From Bacillus cereus ATCC 14579 (GTDB taxonomy: Bacteria; Bacillota; Bacilli; Bacillales; Bacillaceae_G), in assembly GCF_000007825.1 (NCBI RefSeq), contig NC_004722.1, forward strand, positions 512,501 through 576,500: a stretch of 64,000 nt of DNA, in the 5' to 3' direction. Positions 47,257-56,405 of this stretch are shown here, piece after piece. The notes below the pieces were generated by a model. It had not been told where the DNA came from and searched no databases. It was given only the letters and a program-made list of their open reading frames with translations. A program made the position numbers and the translations under genes. Position 1 is the first letter of the stretch. Each line of letters opens with the position of its first letter.

Positions 47257-49239
47257 ATGCAAAAAATATTTAACTGGGTTAAATGTATGAGTATCAATAA
47301 AAAATTAATCATTTCATTTTTTATTATTTTAACTATACCAGGAATTATTATCGGTGGTGTTTCATATCAAACTGCCAAAACAAATTTTGAGCATCAAATG
47401 ACAGATAAGGCAAAGGAGAATATTTCGATTTTAAATACTGTTATTTCTCAAAATATAGAAGAGAAATTTGTTGATGCGACGTACTTTGCAGACATCTTAA
47501 CAGAGGATACATATCTAAATGGACAAGAAGAAATAGTAAGAACGAAGTTAGCACAATATATAAAGCTTCATCCAGAAGTAGAAGGTATTTATATTGGAAC
47601 AGAGACGGGAAAGTTTATAAGAGAACCATTTATTCAAATGGCTGATGGGTATAATCCAACAGATAGATCTTGGTATAAAGAAGCACATGAAAATAAAGGG
47701 AAAGTAATTGTTACTGCGCCATATCAGTCAGCATCTACAAAAAATATGGTAGTGACGATTGCGAAAGAAGTAAAAGATGGTAAAGGTGTTATAGGAATTA
47801 ATTTAAATTTAGATAACATCTTAAAAATTTCCAAAATGATTAACATTGGTGAAAAAGGTTATGCAGTTATTTTAGATCAAAATAAGCAAATTGTTAGTCA
47901 TCCATCTAGAAAACCAGGTGCAAAAGTTACTGATCCTTGGATTAAACCAATTTATGAAGATAAACAAGGAAATGTGTCTTATACAGAACAAGATGATAAA
48001 AAGAATTTAATCTTTGCAACAAATGAGAAAACGGGCTGGAAAGTAGTTGGTGTTATGTTCGATGAAGAAATTACCCAAGCTGCCAGTCCAGTGTTTTATA
48101 AGACTTTGATTGTCATTGCTATCGCTATTGCATTTGGTAGTATATTAATTTATTTCATTACAAAGTCTATTACAAGGCCATTACGAAAAATAGCTGAATC
48201 GGCATATAAAATTAGTAAGGGAGATTTAACAGAGAAAATTACAATCCATTCCAAGGATGACATAGGGAAATTAGGGAATTCATTTAATGAAATGTCTACG
48301 TCTTTACAAGATGTTATTACCCAAATTAGCTTTTCAGCAGAACATGTTGCAGCATCGGCAGAAGAGTTAACAGCGAGCGTACAGCAAGCAAATGATGCGA
48401 CAGATCAAATTACAATTGCAATGGAACAAGTATCAGGTGGGGCTGAATCACAAAGTCAAGGTGTTGAAGAAGGTGCGGCTACATTGCAACAAGTAAATAC
48501 AGCAATTCAAGATGTAACTGGAAGCGCAGAGTCAATTTCTATTTCCTCATTACATGCGCGAGAAAGAGCTGAAGAGGGAGAAGATTTAGTTGAACAAACT
48601 GCAAAACAAATGCAGTCTATTTCTAGGTCGGTATCCGAGTCAGATGCTATTATTAAACTGCTTGATGAGAAATCAAAGCAAGTAGGAGCTATTTCTGAAG
48701 CAATTCAAAACATCGCAACTCAAACAAACTTATTAGCTTTAAATGCGGCTATTGAAGCAGCAAGAGCAGGTGAACAGGGGCGAGGATTTGCTATTGTAGC
48801 AGATGAGGTTAGAAAATTAGCAGAGCAATCAGGAGAGTCATCTGGAGAGATTGCAAATTTAATTGCAGAAATTAAGGCGGATATTGAACATACTGTTAAG
48901 GCGATGGATAATGTGAATGGAGAAGTTCAACAGGGCCTTGATGTTGTAACAAAAACGAAAGTAAGTTTTACGGAAATTTTAAGTTCTACTACACATATTG
49001 TTTCTCAAGTTAATCAAATGGTAGAAACAACGAAGAGAATTGCTGGGGATGCAAATGAAGTGACAAATGCTATTGATGAAATTGCAGCTGCTGCAGAAGA
49101 AAATACAGCTAGTATGCAAAGTGTTGCAGCTTCAACAGAAGAACAGGTTAATTCCATGGAGGAAATTAGTTCAGCTTCGCAAAACTTAGCTGAGATGGCA
49201 GAAGAACTACAAGCGATGACTAGTAAATTTAAAGTATAA
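47257..49239 (+). CDS. Methyl-accepting chemotaxis protein, dCache type (paralogue)
   Basis: A 660-aa chemoreceptor, closely related over its whole length to the one at 28541. TM1 (about 15-36), dCache (about 38-275; PTDRSWYKEA and VTAPY), TM2 (about 283-304), HAMP and signalling tip QTNLLALNAAIEAARAGEQG are conserved. Ligand assignment is open for the same reason: the pocket resembles amino-acid sensors while the neighbours handle malate. AAAGGAGGC precedes the ATG. Followed by a terminator, so it is probably transcribed apart from the kinase. Confidence 0.93.
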   Translation: MQKIFNWVKCMSINKKLIISFFIILTIPGIIIGGVSYQTAKTNFEHQMTDKAKENISILNTVISQNIEEKFVDATYFADILTEDTYLNGQEEIVRTKLAQYIKLHPEVEGIYIGTETGKFIREPFIQMADGYNPTDRSWYKEAHENKGKVIVTAPYQSASTKNMVVTIAKEVKDGKGVIGINLNLDNILKISKMINIGEKGYAVILDQNKQIVSHPSRKPGAKVTDPWIKPIYEDKQGNVSYTEQDDKKNLIFATNEKTGWKVVGVMFDEEITQAASPVFYKTLIVIAIAIAFGSILIYFITKSITRPLRKIAESAYKISKGDLTEKITIHSKDDIGKLGNSFNEMSTSLQDVITQISFSAEHVAASAEELTASVQQANDATDQITIAMEQVSGGAESQSQGVEEGAATLQQVNTAIQDVTGSAESISISSLHARERAEEGEDLVEQTAKQMQSISRSVSESDAIIKLLDEKSKQVGAISEAIQNIATQTNLLALNAAIEAARAGEQGRGFAIVADEVRKLAEQSGESSGEIANLIAEIKADIEHTVKAMDNVNGEVQQGLDVVTKTKVSFTEILSSTTHIVSQVNQMVETTKRIAGDANEVTNAIDEIAAAAEENTASMQSVAASTEEQVNSMEEISSASQNLAEMAEELQAMTSKFKV

Positions 49240-49248
49240 TAACAGCAG

Positions 49249-49286
49249 ATAAGTAAGGTGAAAATAATATCACCTTACTTATTTTT
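49249..49286 (+). terminator. Terminator after second chemoreceptor gene
   Basis: AAGTAAGGTG/CACCTTACTT stem followed by ATTTTTC. It contains the spurious ATG at 49258. Confidence 0.88.
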
Positions 49287-49317
49287 CTATTCAGCAATTA
49301 GGGGAGTCATTAACGGG

Positions 49318-50922
49318 ATGAAAAAAAGAAAAAGACTATGGAATTTATGGAAAACGATTACATTGTTAGTTTGTACAGTTGTAATTTTTTCTTTACTTGT
49401 GACAGATATATTAATTAGTCATAATGTAGAACGGACGACGGAGGATAGCCAAGCAGAGAAGGCAAAAACAATTGCACACATTGTGGCGAATGATTCGATT
49501 GTAATCGATGGTTTGGTTGGGAAAGCAGATACCTCTGCAATCCAAACGTATACAAATAGAATATTACAAAACACAGGTGTTCAGTTTATTGTAGTTATGG
49601 ACATGAATGGAATAAGAAAGTCACATCCAAATCCTCAAAAAATAGGGCATCATTTTATTGGGGGAGATGAAGGGCCTGCATTGAAAGGAAAAGAACATGT
49701 ATCGTTAGCAGAAGGAACTTTAGGTATTTCCATGCGAGTGTTTGTACCAATATTTTCTGAAACAGGTGAACAACTTGGAGCTGTGGCTGTTGGTATTTCA
49801 GCAGATAATGTAAAAGAGAGAGTTAAGGAAAGTAGACATATCATTTATATTGGTGTCGGAGTTGGTGTATTAGTCGGAATTATAGGAGCAATATTGCTAG
49901 CTAGACATATAAAGAAAAGTTTATTCGGTCTTGAGCCGCACAGGATAGCAAAAATTCTTGAAGAAAGAAATACGATGCTACAATCTGTAAAGGAAGGTAT
50001 TATTGCTGTAGATAAAGAGGCTAGAGTAACATTAATTAATAATGAAGCGAAACGTCTATTTAAAAAAAGCGGACTTGAAGAAGATTTTATCGGTAAAGAT
50101 GTTGAGTTGTATATGCCAAATTCACGTATAAAAGAAGTATTGCAAACGGGAGAAGTACAATTAAACGAAGAACAAAATATTTATGGAATTACGATTGTGA
50201 CGAATCGAGTTCCTTTATATGTAAAAGGAGAAATAGTTGGTGCAATTGCAACATTTCGTGATAAAACAGAGATTAGAAAACTAGCAGAGGAACTAACTGG
50301 TATTAGACTATATGCAGAAGCATTACGGGCACAATCTCATGAGTTTATGAATAAGATGCATGTCGTATTAGGGCTTACACATATGAAGCAGTATGAAGAA
50401 TTACAGAAGTATATAAGCGGCATGGTATCAGAGCATCAATATGAAATTGGTGGAGTTATGAAAAGAATAAAAAGTCCAGTATTTGCTGGTTTTTTACTAG
50501 GTAAGCTCAGCTATGCTAGAGAGAAAAATATAAAATTAATTATAAGTGAAGATTCTTATATGCCGGAAATAGATGATGAAAGTATTACTCATGAACTTAT
50601 TACGATTGTCGGAAATTTAATTGATAATGCATTAGAGGCAGTTACGAATTGTGAAAAGAAGCGAGTTGAAGTTAAGATACAACATGGGGATATACTAACT
50701 ATTACAGTACAAGATACGGGAAAAGGTATACAAGAAAAAGAAATAGAGCAATTATTTACGAAAGGTTATTCCACAAAGGGAGATAACCGCGGTTATGGTT
50801 TGTATCTTGTAAAAGAAAGTATACAGCGAATAAATGGGGAAATTCATATGCATTCATTAGTAGGTAAGGGAACAACGATAACAATTGAAATACCTAAAGG
50901 TAGGGATGAGAGGCAAATATGA
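49318..50922 (+). CDS. CitA/DcuS-family sensor kinase for malate (MalK-like)
   Basis: A 534-aa kinase built like the one at 30675. TM1 (about 12-33), single-Cache sensor (RKSHPNPQKIG, FIGGDE), TM2 (about 175-197), PAS (about 215-320), the SpoOB-type H341 in RAQSHEFMNKMH, and HATPase (NALEA, DTGKGI, GYGLYLV). Followed by its regulator, a 2-hydroxycarboxylate carrier and malic enzyme, it fits B. subtilis YufL/MalK. The start at 49258 lies inside the terminator stem of the receptor gene. The ATG at 49318 (AGGGGAG upstream) gives the expected N-terminus. Confidence 0.9.
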   Translation: MKKRKRLWNLWKTITLLVCTVVIFSLLVTDILISHNVERTTEDSQAEKAKTIAHIVANDSIVIDGLVGKADTSAIQTYTNRILQNTGVQFIVVMDMNGIRKSHPNPQKIGHHFIGGDEGPALKGKEHVSLAEGTLGISMRVFVPIFSETGEQLGAVAVGISADNVKERVKESRHIIYIGVGVGVLVGIIGAILLARHIKKSLFGLEPHRIAKILEERNTMLQSVKEGIIAVDKEARVTLINNEAKRLFKKSGLEEDFIGKDVELYMPNSRIKEVLQTGEVQLNEEQNIYGITIVTNRVPLYVKGEIVGAIATFRDKTEIRKLAEELTGIRLYAEALRAQSHEFMNKMHVVLGLTHMKQYEELQKYISGMVSEHQYEIGGVMKRIKSPVFAGFLLGKLSYAREKNIKLIISEDSYMPEIDDESITHELITIVGNLIDNALEAVTNCEKKRVEVKIQHGDILTITVQDTGKGIQEKEIEQLFTKGYSTKGDNRGYGLYLVKESIQRINGEIHMHSLVGKGTTITIEIPKGRDERQI

Positions 50923-51626
50923 TTAAAGTTTTAATTGTAGAAGATGACCCGATGGTAGCAATGCTAAATACGCATTATTTAGAGCAAGTAGGAGGATTTG
51001 AACTTGTTCAAGCAGTTAACTCAGTAAAGTCGGCGATCGAAATATTAGAGAAATCACGAGTAGATTTAGTATTACTTGATATTTTTATGCCTGAAGAGAC
51101 TGGTTTTGAGCTTTTAATGTATATCCGGAACCAAGAAAAAGAAATTGATATTATAATGATTTCAGCTGTACATGATATGGGAAGTATTAAAAAAGCATTA
51201 CAATATGGTGTAGTAGATTATTTAATTAAACCATTTACATTTGAACGATTTAAAGAGGCATTAACTATATATCGAGAAAAACTTACTTTCATGAAAGAAC
51301 AACAAAAAATTAGTCAATCGGAATTAGATTCGTTAATTTTACAAAAAGAAAAAAGGGAGCCTACTGTCACGAAAGAGCTTCCGAAAGGGTTAACGAAGCA
51401 AACGTTGCAATTAATTTGGCAGAAGATCGAGTCGTTGAATGGAAGAGTGTTTACAACAGATGAAATGGCACAATTAGTTGGAATTTCAAGAGTTTCTATT
51501 CGAAAATATGTAATGTTTTTGACTGACATTGGAGTGTTAGAAAACGAAATGATGTACCAACATGTGGGCAGACCTGTAAGTAAATTAAGATGTGTTGATC
51601 AAAAGAAAATAGAGTTTTACGTATAA
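50919..51626 (+). CDS. CitB-family response regulator for malate (MalR-like)
   Basis: A 235-aa regulator. Receiver domain with Asp in LLDIFMPEE (about 57) and IKPFTF. The C-terminal HTH (VFTTDEMAQLVGISRVSIRKY, about 178-198) is of the same type as the first cassette. ATGA overlap with the kinase. Three TTACAAAA repeats upstream of maeN are its probable target. Confidence 0.92.
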   Translation: MIKVLIVEDDPMVAMLNTHYLEQVGGFELVQAVNSVKSAIEILEKSRVDLVLLDIFMPEETGFELLMYIRNQEKEIDIIMISAVHDMGSIKKALQYGVVDYLIKPFTFERFKEALTIYREKLTFMKEQQKISQSELDSLILQKEKREPTVTKELPKGLTKQTLQLIWQKIESLNGRVFTTDEMAQLVGISRVSIRKYVMFLTDIGVLENEMMYQHVGRPVSKLRCVDQKKIEFYV

Positions 51627-51659
51627 GCGACTTAATATAAGTCGCTTATACTTTTTTTA
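51622..51659 (+). terminator. Terminator after malate two-component system
   Basis: TATAAGCGACTTA/TAAGTCGCTTATA palindrome followed by CTTTTTTT. Confidence 0.9.
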
Positions 51660-51660
51660 A

Positions 51661-51708
51661 TTACAAAATCAATTACAAAACTTACAAAAACTATTTTTAC
51701 TATTGACA
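51661..51708 (+). promoter_or_regulatory. Triple TTACAAAA repeat and -35 upstream of maeN
   Basis: TTACAAAA occurs three times in the same orientation (51661, 51673, 51682), ending 13 bp before a consensus -35 TTGACA (51703-51708). This is the position expected for an activating response regulator. Confidence 0.5.
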
Positions 51709-51748
51709 GCGTTTTAATATTGTTATTAAGACAACGAGGGGGTGCCAT

Positions 51749-53095
51749 ATGGGAATTCAAAAGAATGTGGAAGCGGTATCATTTTCTGAAGGAAATGAAG
51801 TACAAAGAGAATCTTTCGCTTCTAAAATTATGAATGTAAAAATCGGTGTTATACCTTTACCGTTATATGTAGTATTGGCTGCTATTATTTATGGGGCATC
51901 TGTATATAATAAATTGCCAGCAGATATGATTGGTGGATTTGCAGTTATTATGATCATGGGGATTTTCTTAGGCGATATTGGGATGAGAATTCCAATTTTA
52001 AAAAATATCGGCGGTCCAGCAATACTTTCGTTATTTATTCCATCATTACTTGTATTTTTTAACTGGATGAATCCAGCTTCAATGGAAGCTGCGACTATGT
52101 TAATGAAAAAATCGAACTTTTTATATTTATATATTTCTTGTTTAGTAGTCGGAAGTATTTTAGGAATGAACCGTAAAGTGTTAGTACAAGGTTTCGTTCG
52201 CATGTTTATTCCTTTAGTAGTAGGGACGTTAGCTTCTGTAGCAGTAGGGTTATTGGTCGGTTCATTATTTGGATTTGAAATGAAGCACACATTCTTCTTT
52301 ATCATCGTACCAATTGTGAGTGGTGGTATCGGGGAAGGGATTTTACCATTGTCGCTAGCTTATAGTGATATTTTAAATGAATCATCAGCGACGTTTGTAT
52401 CACAGCTTATTCCAGCAGCTATTATTGGAAATATGTTCGCAATTGTAAGTGCAGGGTATATGAAGCGTTTAGGTGAGAAGAAACCGGAGCTTAGTGGTAA
52501 CGGTGTATTAGTGAAAACAGACAATCAAGCAGAATTATTAAAAGAACAAAATACAGAGAAGCCAATTGACTTCTCATTAATGGGAGCAGGTTTATTAATT
52601 GCGTGTACGTTCTTCATCTTTGGAGGATTTGCTTCTAAGTTCATCGGTATTCCTGGGGCAATCATTATGATTTTCTCAGCAGCACTTGTGAAATACTTTA
52701 AATTAATGCCAGCAAAAATGGAGCAAGGAGCATTCCATTTATATAAATTTATTTCGAAGAATTTAACTTGGCCTTTAATGGTTGGATTAGGATTGCTATA
52801 TATTCCGTTAAAAGACGTAGCAGCAGTTCTTTCAGTAGGATATGTTGTTGTGTGCGCATCGGTTGTTCTTACAATGGTAGCATCAGGTTTTCTTGTAGGG
52901 AAAGTGATGAAGATGTATCCAGTTGAATCGGCGATTGTAACTGGATGTCATAGCGGTTTAGGCGGAACTGGAGATGTTGCTATTTTATCGGCTTCAAATC
53001 GTATGGAATTAATGCCGTTCGCGCAAATTTCAACTCGTTTAGGCGGGGCGGCAATGGTTGTAACGGCGACAATATTATTAAAAATGTTTTCATGA
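51749..53095 (+). CDS. maeN: 2-hydroxycarboxylate transporter, sodium/malate symporter MaeN-like
   Basis: A 448-aa 2HCT-family carrier, the same length as B. subtilis MaeN. About 11 helices, with the two characteristic re-entrant motifs GGIGEGILPLS (about 191-201) and GLGGTGDVAILSA (about 409-421). The N-terminal 30 residues are hydrophilic. GAGGGGGTG precedes the ATG. Related carriers transport citrate and malate (CimH, CitS), so malate is inferred from the adjacent malic enzyme and sensor genes. Confidence 0.9.
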   Translation: MGIQKNVEAVSFSEGNEVQRESFASKIMNVKIGVIPLPLYVVLAAIIYGASVYNKLPADMIGGFAVIMIMGIFLGDIGMRIPILKNIGGPAILSLFIPSLLVFFNWMNPASMEAATMLMKKSNFLYLYISCLVVGSILGMNRKVLVQGFVRMFIPLVVGTLASVAVGLLVGSLFGFEMKHTFFFIIVPIVSGGIGEGILPLSLAYSDILNESSATFVSQLIPAAIIGNMFAIVSAGYMKRLGEKKPELSGNGVLVKTDNQAELLKEQNTEKPIDFSLMGAGLLIACTFFIFGGFASKFIGIPGAIIMIFSAALVKYFKLMPAKMEQGAFHLYKFISKNLTWPLMVGLGLLYIPLKDVAAVLSVGYVVVCASVVLTMVASGFLVGKVMKMYPVESAIVTGCHSGLGGTGDVAILSASNRMELMPFAQISTRLGGAAMVVTATILLKMFS

Positions 53096-53100
53096 TCAAA

Positions 53101-53130
53101 CAAGCTAGCTATATTCATATAGCTAGCTTG
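53101..53130 (+). other. Intercistronic stem-loop between maeN and malic enzyme gene
   Basis: A perfect 13-bp stem CAAGCTAGCTATA/TATAGCTAGCTTG with a 4-nt loop. TCAAATT follows, not a T-run, so it is more likely an mRNA processing or stability element than a full terminator. Confidence 0.6.
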
Positions 53131-53154
53131 TCAAATTAAGGGGAGATTATAAGT

Positions 53155-54354
53155 ATGTTAGCAAATCAAATTAATGAAAGATCATTGTTATTGCATAAAG
53201 AATTAGTAGGGAAAATTGAAATTACAAGTAAAGTGGAGGTAAATTCAGCGGATGATTTAAGCCTGACGTATACACCAGGTGTAGCGGAGTCGTGTAAAGC
53301 AATTGCGGCAGATGAAGAAACAGTGTATGACTATACAGCACGTGGCAATATGGTGGCAGTTGTTTCAGATGGAACAGCGGTACTCGGTTTAGGAAACATT
53401 GGACCGAAAGCGGCTATGCCTGTTATGGAAGGAAAAAGTATTTTGTTTAAGAAGTTTGCGAATGTAGATGCTTTCCCATTATGTTTAGGCACAACGGATG
53501 TAGATGAAATCGTTACCCTTGTAAAAAATTTAGAGCCTACATTTGCAGGGATTAATTTAGAAGATATTGCAGCACCGCGTTGTTTTGAAATTGAAAAACG
53601 ATTAAAAGAAGAAACGAATATTCCTGTATTCCATGATGATCAACATGGAACAGCTATTGTCGTTTTAGCAGCTGTTATTAATGCATTAAAAGTTGTTAGC
53701 AAACAAATGGATAATGTGAAAATCGTTATTAACGGTGCGGGTTCGGCAGGAATTGCAATTGGAAAATTATTATTAAAGGCTGGTGCAAAGCACATTACGT
53801 TAGTTAGCCTAGAAGGTATTGTTTGTGAAGGTGAAACATGGATGAACGAAGCACAAATTGAAGTTTCAAAAAAGACAAATCGTGAACATGTGCGTGGAAC
53901 GTTAAAAGAAGCAATTCACCAAGCTGATATTTTTATTGGCGTATCTGCTCCTAACGTATTAACGAAAGAACTTGTACAGACGATGAATGAGAAAGCAATT
54001 GTGTTTGCAATGGCGAATCCAATTCCAGAAATCTTCCCTGAGGATGCATTAGAGGCTGGGGCAGCTGTAGTAGGAACTGGACGTTCGGATTATGCGAATC
54101 AAGTAAATAATGTATTGGCGTTTCCCGGAATATTCCGCGGTGCGTTAGATGTGCGCGCAACTGATATTACAGAAGAGATGAAATTAGCGGCAGCATATGG
54201 GATCGCTAACATCATTACTGATGAAGAACGTAATGCGAATTATGTAATCCCGAATCCATTAGATAAAAGAGTTGTTCCAAGTGTTGCAGAAGCAGTAGCG
54301 AAAGCAGCTATTGATTCAGGCGTGGCACAAATTACGAAAATACCACGTTATTAA
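53155..54354 (+). CDS. NAD(P)-dependent malic enzyme
   Basis: A 399-aa short-form malic enzyme (YtsJ/MleA type): malate to pyruvate plus CO2. The catalytic Tyr is in LTYTPGVAE (about 37-45), the Lys in GPKAAMPVMEGK (about 83-94), metal-binding acids in NLEDI and FHDDQHG, and the nucleotide fold in INGAGSAGIAIG (about 196-207). AGGGGAG precedes the ATG. Together with MaeN it makes a two-step malate utilisation unit. Cofactor preference cannot be read with confidence. Confidence 0.93.
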   Translation: MLANQINERSLLLHKELVGKIEITSKVEVNSADDLSLTYTPGVAESCKAIAADEETVYDYTARGNMVAVVSDGTAVLGLGNIGPKAAMPVMEGKSILFKKFANVDAFPLCLGTTDVDEIVTLVKNLEPTFAGINLEDIAAPRCFEIEKRLKEETNIPVFHDDQHGTAIVVLAAVINALKVVSKQMDNVKIVINGAGSAGIAIGKLLLKAGAKHITLVSLEGIVCEGETWMNEAQIEVSKKTNREHVRGTLKEAIHQADIFIGVSAPNVLTKELVQTMNEKAIVFAMANPIPEIFPEDALEAGAAVVGTGRSDYANQVNNVLAFPGIFRGALDVRATDITEEMKLAAAYGIANIITDEERNANYVIPNPLDKRVVPSVAEAVAKAAIDSGVAQITKIPRY

Positions 54355-54359
54355 TAGCG

Positions 54360-54391
54360 AAAAGCAGTGCCTAAAAGGCACTGCTTTTTTG
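54360..54391 (+). terminator. Terminator after malic enzyme gene
   Basis: AAAAGCAGTGCC/GGCACTGCTTTT stem with T-run. Confidence 0.93.
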
Positions 54392-54442
54392 AGATAAGAA
54401 ATCAAAATAATGAAGAAGTGTAGAATTATTTATGTTTCTTCA

Positions 54443-54526
54443 CTATTTATTTAATTCCATTGCAACTTGTTTACCATTCACTAAAACCTCAGTTACTGCT
54501 ACGATCACTTCTATCATTTTTTTCAT
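54443..54526 (-). CDS. Tiny ORF, 27 aa, paralogue 2
   Basis: It begins MKKMIEVIVAVTEVLVNGKQ and ends VAMELNK, the same length as the ORF at 42027 with 19 of 27 residues identical. GGAGAG is about seven bases before the ATG. Substitutions are conservative (V/I, F/L) and third-position changes are frequent, as expected when protein sequence is selected. The promoter with operator lies 34-97 bp upstream with identical spacing. The ORF sits between the malic enzyme terminator and a lipoprotein gene, in a place without other function. Confidence 0.65.
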   Translation of the reverse strand: MKKMIEVIVAVTEVLVNGKQVAMELNK

Positions 54527-54559
54527 CTCTCATCTCTCCTCGTTTCATTTCTTACTTTA

Positions 54560-54623
54560 AGTATAAGAGAAGAGAGATAATTCAACTATTGAAGTACATG
54601 ACGTAGAAATTACATTGTTGTAA
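54560..54623 (-). promoter_or_regulatory. Promoter with TTACA-N4-TGTAA operator for tiny ORF 2
   Basis: Minus strand: TTACAACAATGTAA (54610-54623), CGTCA at the 11-bp step, -35 TAGTTG (54583-54588), 17 bp, -10 TATACT (54560-54565). The operator is identical in sequence to that at 42201. Confidence 0.7.
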
Positions 54624-54646
54624 GAAAGTGGTTTATTTTTGTCACT

Positions 54647-55171
54647 TTACTCAGCAGTGATTACAAACTGATCATAATATTTTTCATTCACATATATATT
54701 TAATAACCATAATCCAGATGAAGGTAGTGACATAGTGAGAGGGAGTTCGTTTGTAGTAGAATAGATTGTATTTGAAGTAGTCCAAGTTTGTTTGGAAGTT
54801 TCTTTTTGAAAGAGTACTTGTGTCGGAGTTACAGATCCTTGTTTTAGCGCAATAATAGACAATTTTCCAGTTGGTATTTCAGAATCTAGAAAGTGCCACA
54901 TTATTTCATTTTGTTCATTTGCGATAATAGGACTATCAGCCATTGCGACTTTACCTTCGATGCCTTTTAAAGGCATTTTTCCTTCTACGAAAGAAGGTGT
55001 TTCTTCCCAATTTACATCTTTTAAAACACTAAGGTGAAAGAAGGAAGGTGCGTTCACTTGAGTGGATGACGTTGCTATTACGTCTTTTTTTTGTTCTTTT
55101 GAATCCGGTTGCGTTTGTGTGCATCCAGTGATGAGGAAGGAGAGAAGTAGCATAGTTCCGATTTTTTTCAT
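54647..55171 (-). CDS. DUF4871-like lipoprotein (174 aa)
   Basis: A lipoprotein with lipobox LITGC (Cys17). The mature part is a beta-rich single domain resembling the DUF4871/YhfM group: it has WHFLDSEIPTGKLSIIALK in the middle and SGLWLLNIYVNEKYYDQFVI at the end. Function of the family is unknown. AGGAGTG precedes the ATG. Transcribed alone. Confidence 0.8.
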   Translation of the reverse strand: MKKIGTMLLLSFLITGCTQTQPDSKEQKKDVIATSSTQVNAPSFFHLSVLKDVNWEETPSFVEGKMPLKGIEGKVAMADSPIIANEQNEIMWHFLDSEIPTGKLSIIALKQGSVTPTQVLFQKETSKQTWTTSNTIYSTTNELPLTMSLPSSGLWLLNIYVNEKYYDQFVITAE

Positions 55172-55245
55172 GGTGCCACACTCCTAGTTTTTATTGTTAG
55201 TGTAATTGTATTTGCTAGAAGGCGGGACAATTCCTTTAAAGTATA

Positions 55246-55278
55246 AAAAGAGGTCGTAAGTTTTGTACGACCTCTTTT
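55246..55278 (-). terminator. Terminator after EamA gene
   Basis: AAAAGAGGTCGTA/TACGACCTCTTTT stem; the T-run is on the minus strand side, downstream of the EamA gene. Confidence 0.85.
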
Positions 55279-55293
55279 GACATTTTTATCCCG

Positions 55294-55366
55294 TAAAAGC
55301 CCGATTGGTGTAGGTTAATAATTAGTGGGAGATAGTCCCCACTAATTAAAGTTTCATTTTATATTT
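55294..55366 (+). repeat. Dispersed hairpin repeat, copy D
   Basis: GCCCGATTGGTGTAGGTTAA, then AGTGGG/CCCACT hairpin arms (about 55324-55345), then ATTAAAGTTTCATTTTATA. The first part matches copy B. It overlaps the end of the EamA gene (stop at 55359). Confidence 0.65.
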
Positions 55367-56291
55367 GTTCCGTTGTATAGGTTGGTTCGGTTTCTTTTTG
55401 AGGCATCGTCAAAAAAATAACGGACAGAACGATACATACGCCGCCTAATAATTGATATGTTCCAAAAGATTCATTTAGCCAAGTGATTGAAACGATGGCA
55501 GCTACAAGGGGTTCAATGCTAGATAAAATGCTTGTTTCTGTTGCTGCTAAATATTTAAGACTACCGATATATAGAAGGAAAGAAAGGGTACCACTAATAA
55601 TGATAAGAATAAGCATAGAAAAAGTTTTTAGTGTAAGGGTTTGTGAAAATTGATTCCACCCGAATGAACGATTATAAATAAGTAGTGCAATTCCTCCGAT
55701 TAACATCCCCCAACCAATTACTACAGTTGTCCCGCATTCTTTAATGAGAGAAGCCGGATGAAGGGTATAAAATGCAAATCCGATTGCTGTTAATAGTCCA
55801 AAAATAATAGCTTCTTTGGATAAAACAATATTTTCAATTGAGCCATTTGTAATAATAAAGTATGTTCCTATTAGCGCGGCTATAATTGCGAATAGTTGCA
55901 TGGAAGCAGGGAATTTTCTTTGTTCAAATGCAACATACATGGTAATAAGAACAGGACCTAGAAATTGAAATAGCGTTGCTGTGACTGCATTACTAATATG
56001 AACCGTTTCGATAAAGGCGTATTGCGCACCGAGCATGCCGAGAATAGAAAAAATAATAAGTTGTATAGAATATCTAGGGTGTTTCCAAATTTGAAATATA
56101 TTTTGTTTCTTTATAAGTAAGAAAGACAAAATAAATATTCCTGCAAGCAACAATCGAATTGTTAAAAAATCAATTGAGGATACATTAGTATGCTGAAATA
56201 GCCACTGAATCATTGGACCAGATAATCCCCATAATGTAGCCCCTGTAATAATCATAATAAGTCCGATACGTCTACCATTGTTCATTATCAT
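55359..56291 (-). CDS. EamA/DMT-family transporter
   Basis: A 310-aa drug/metabolite transporter with ten TM helices in two EamA halves (GATLWGLSGP near the N-terminus; ATETSILSSIEPLVAAIVS in the second half). Likely an exporter of amino acids or metabolites. GGAGAGGAGAAAC precedes ATG 56291; an upstream ATG at 56330 would put that site inside the gene. It is divergent from a MocR-type regulator, the classic arrangement for a regulator-controlled transporter. Confidence 0.88.
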   Translation of the reverse strand: MIMNNGRRIGLIMIITGATLWGLSGPMIQWLFQHTNVSSIDFLTIRLLLAGIFILSFLLIKKQNIFQIWKHPRYSIQLIIFSILGMLGAQYAFIETVHISNAVTATLFQFLGPVLITMYVAFEQRKFPASMQLFAIIAALIGTYFIITNGSIENIVLSKEAIIFGLLTAIGFAFYTLHPASLIKECGTTVVIGWGMLIGGIALLIYNRSFGWNQFSQTLTLKTFSMLILIIISGTLSFLLYIGSLKYLAATETSILSSIEPLVAAIVSITWLNESFGTYQLLGGVCIVLSVIFLTMPQKETEPTYTTEQI

Positions 56292-56405
56292 GTTTCTCCT
56301 CTCCGGTATTTGATTTTTTATGTGTGACATGATAATAGGAATTATATATAACTTCTGGTACTGTAAAAAGTATCAGATTTTAGTTTTATTAAGGGGTCAG
56401 ATACT

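Noticed and set aside
49258..49317. Upstream in-frame start of the malate sensor kinase
   Set aside because: It lies inside the terminator stem of the chemoreceptor gene and adds residues not expected before TM1.
53101..53130. Stem-loop after maeN as a full intrinsic terminator
   Set aside because: No T-run follows and the malic enzyme gene begins 25 bp later; kept as an intercistronic structure only.
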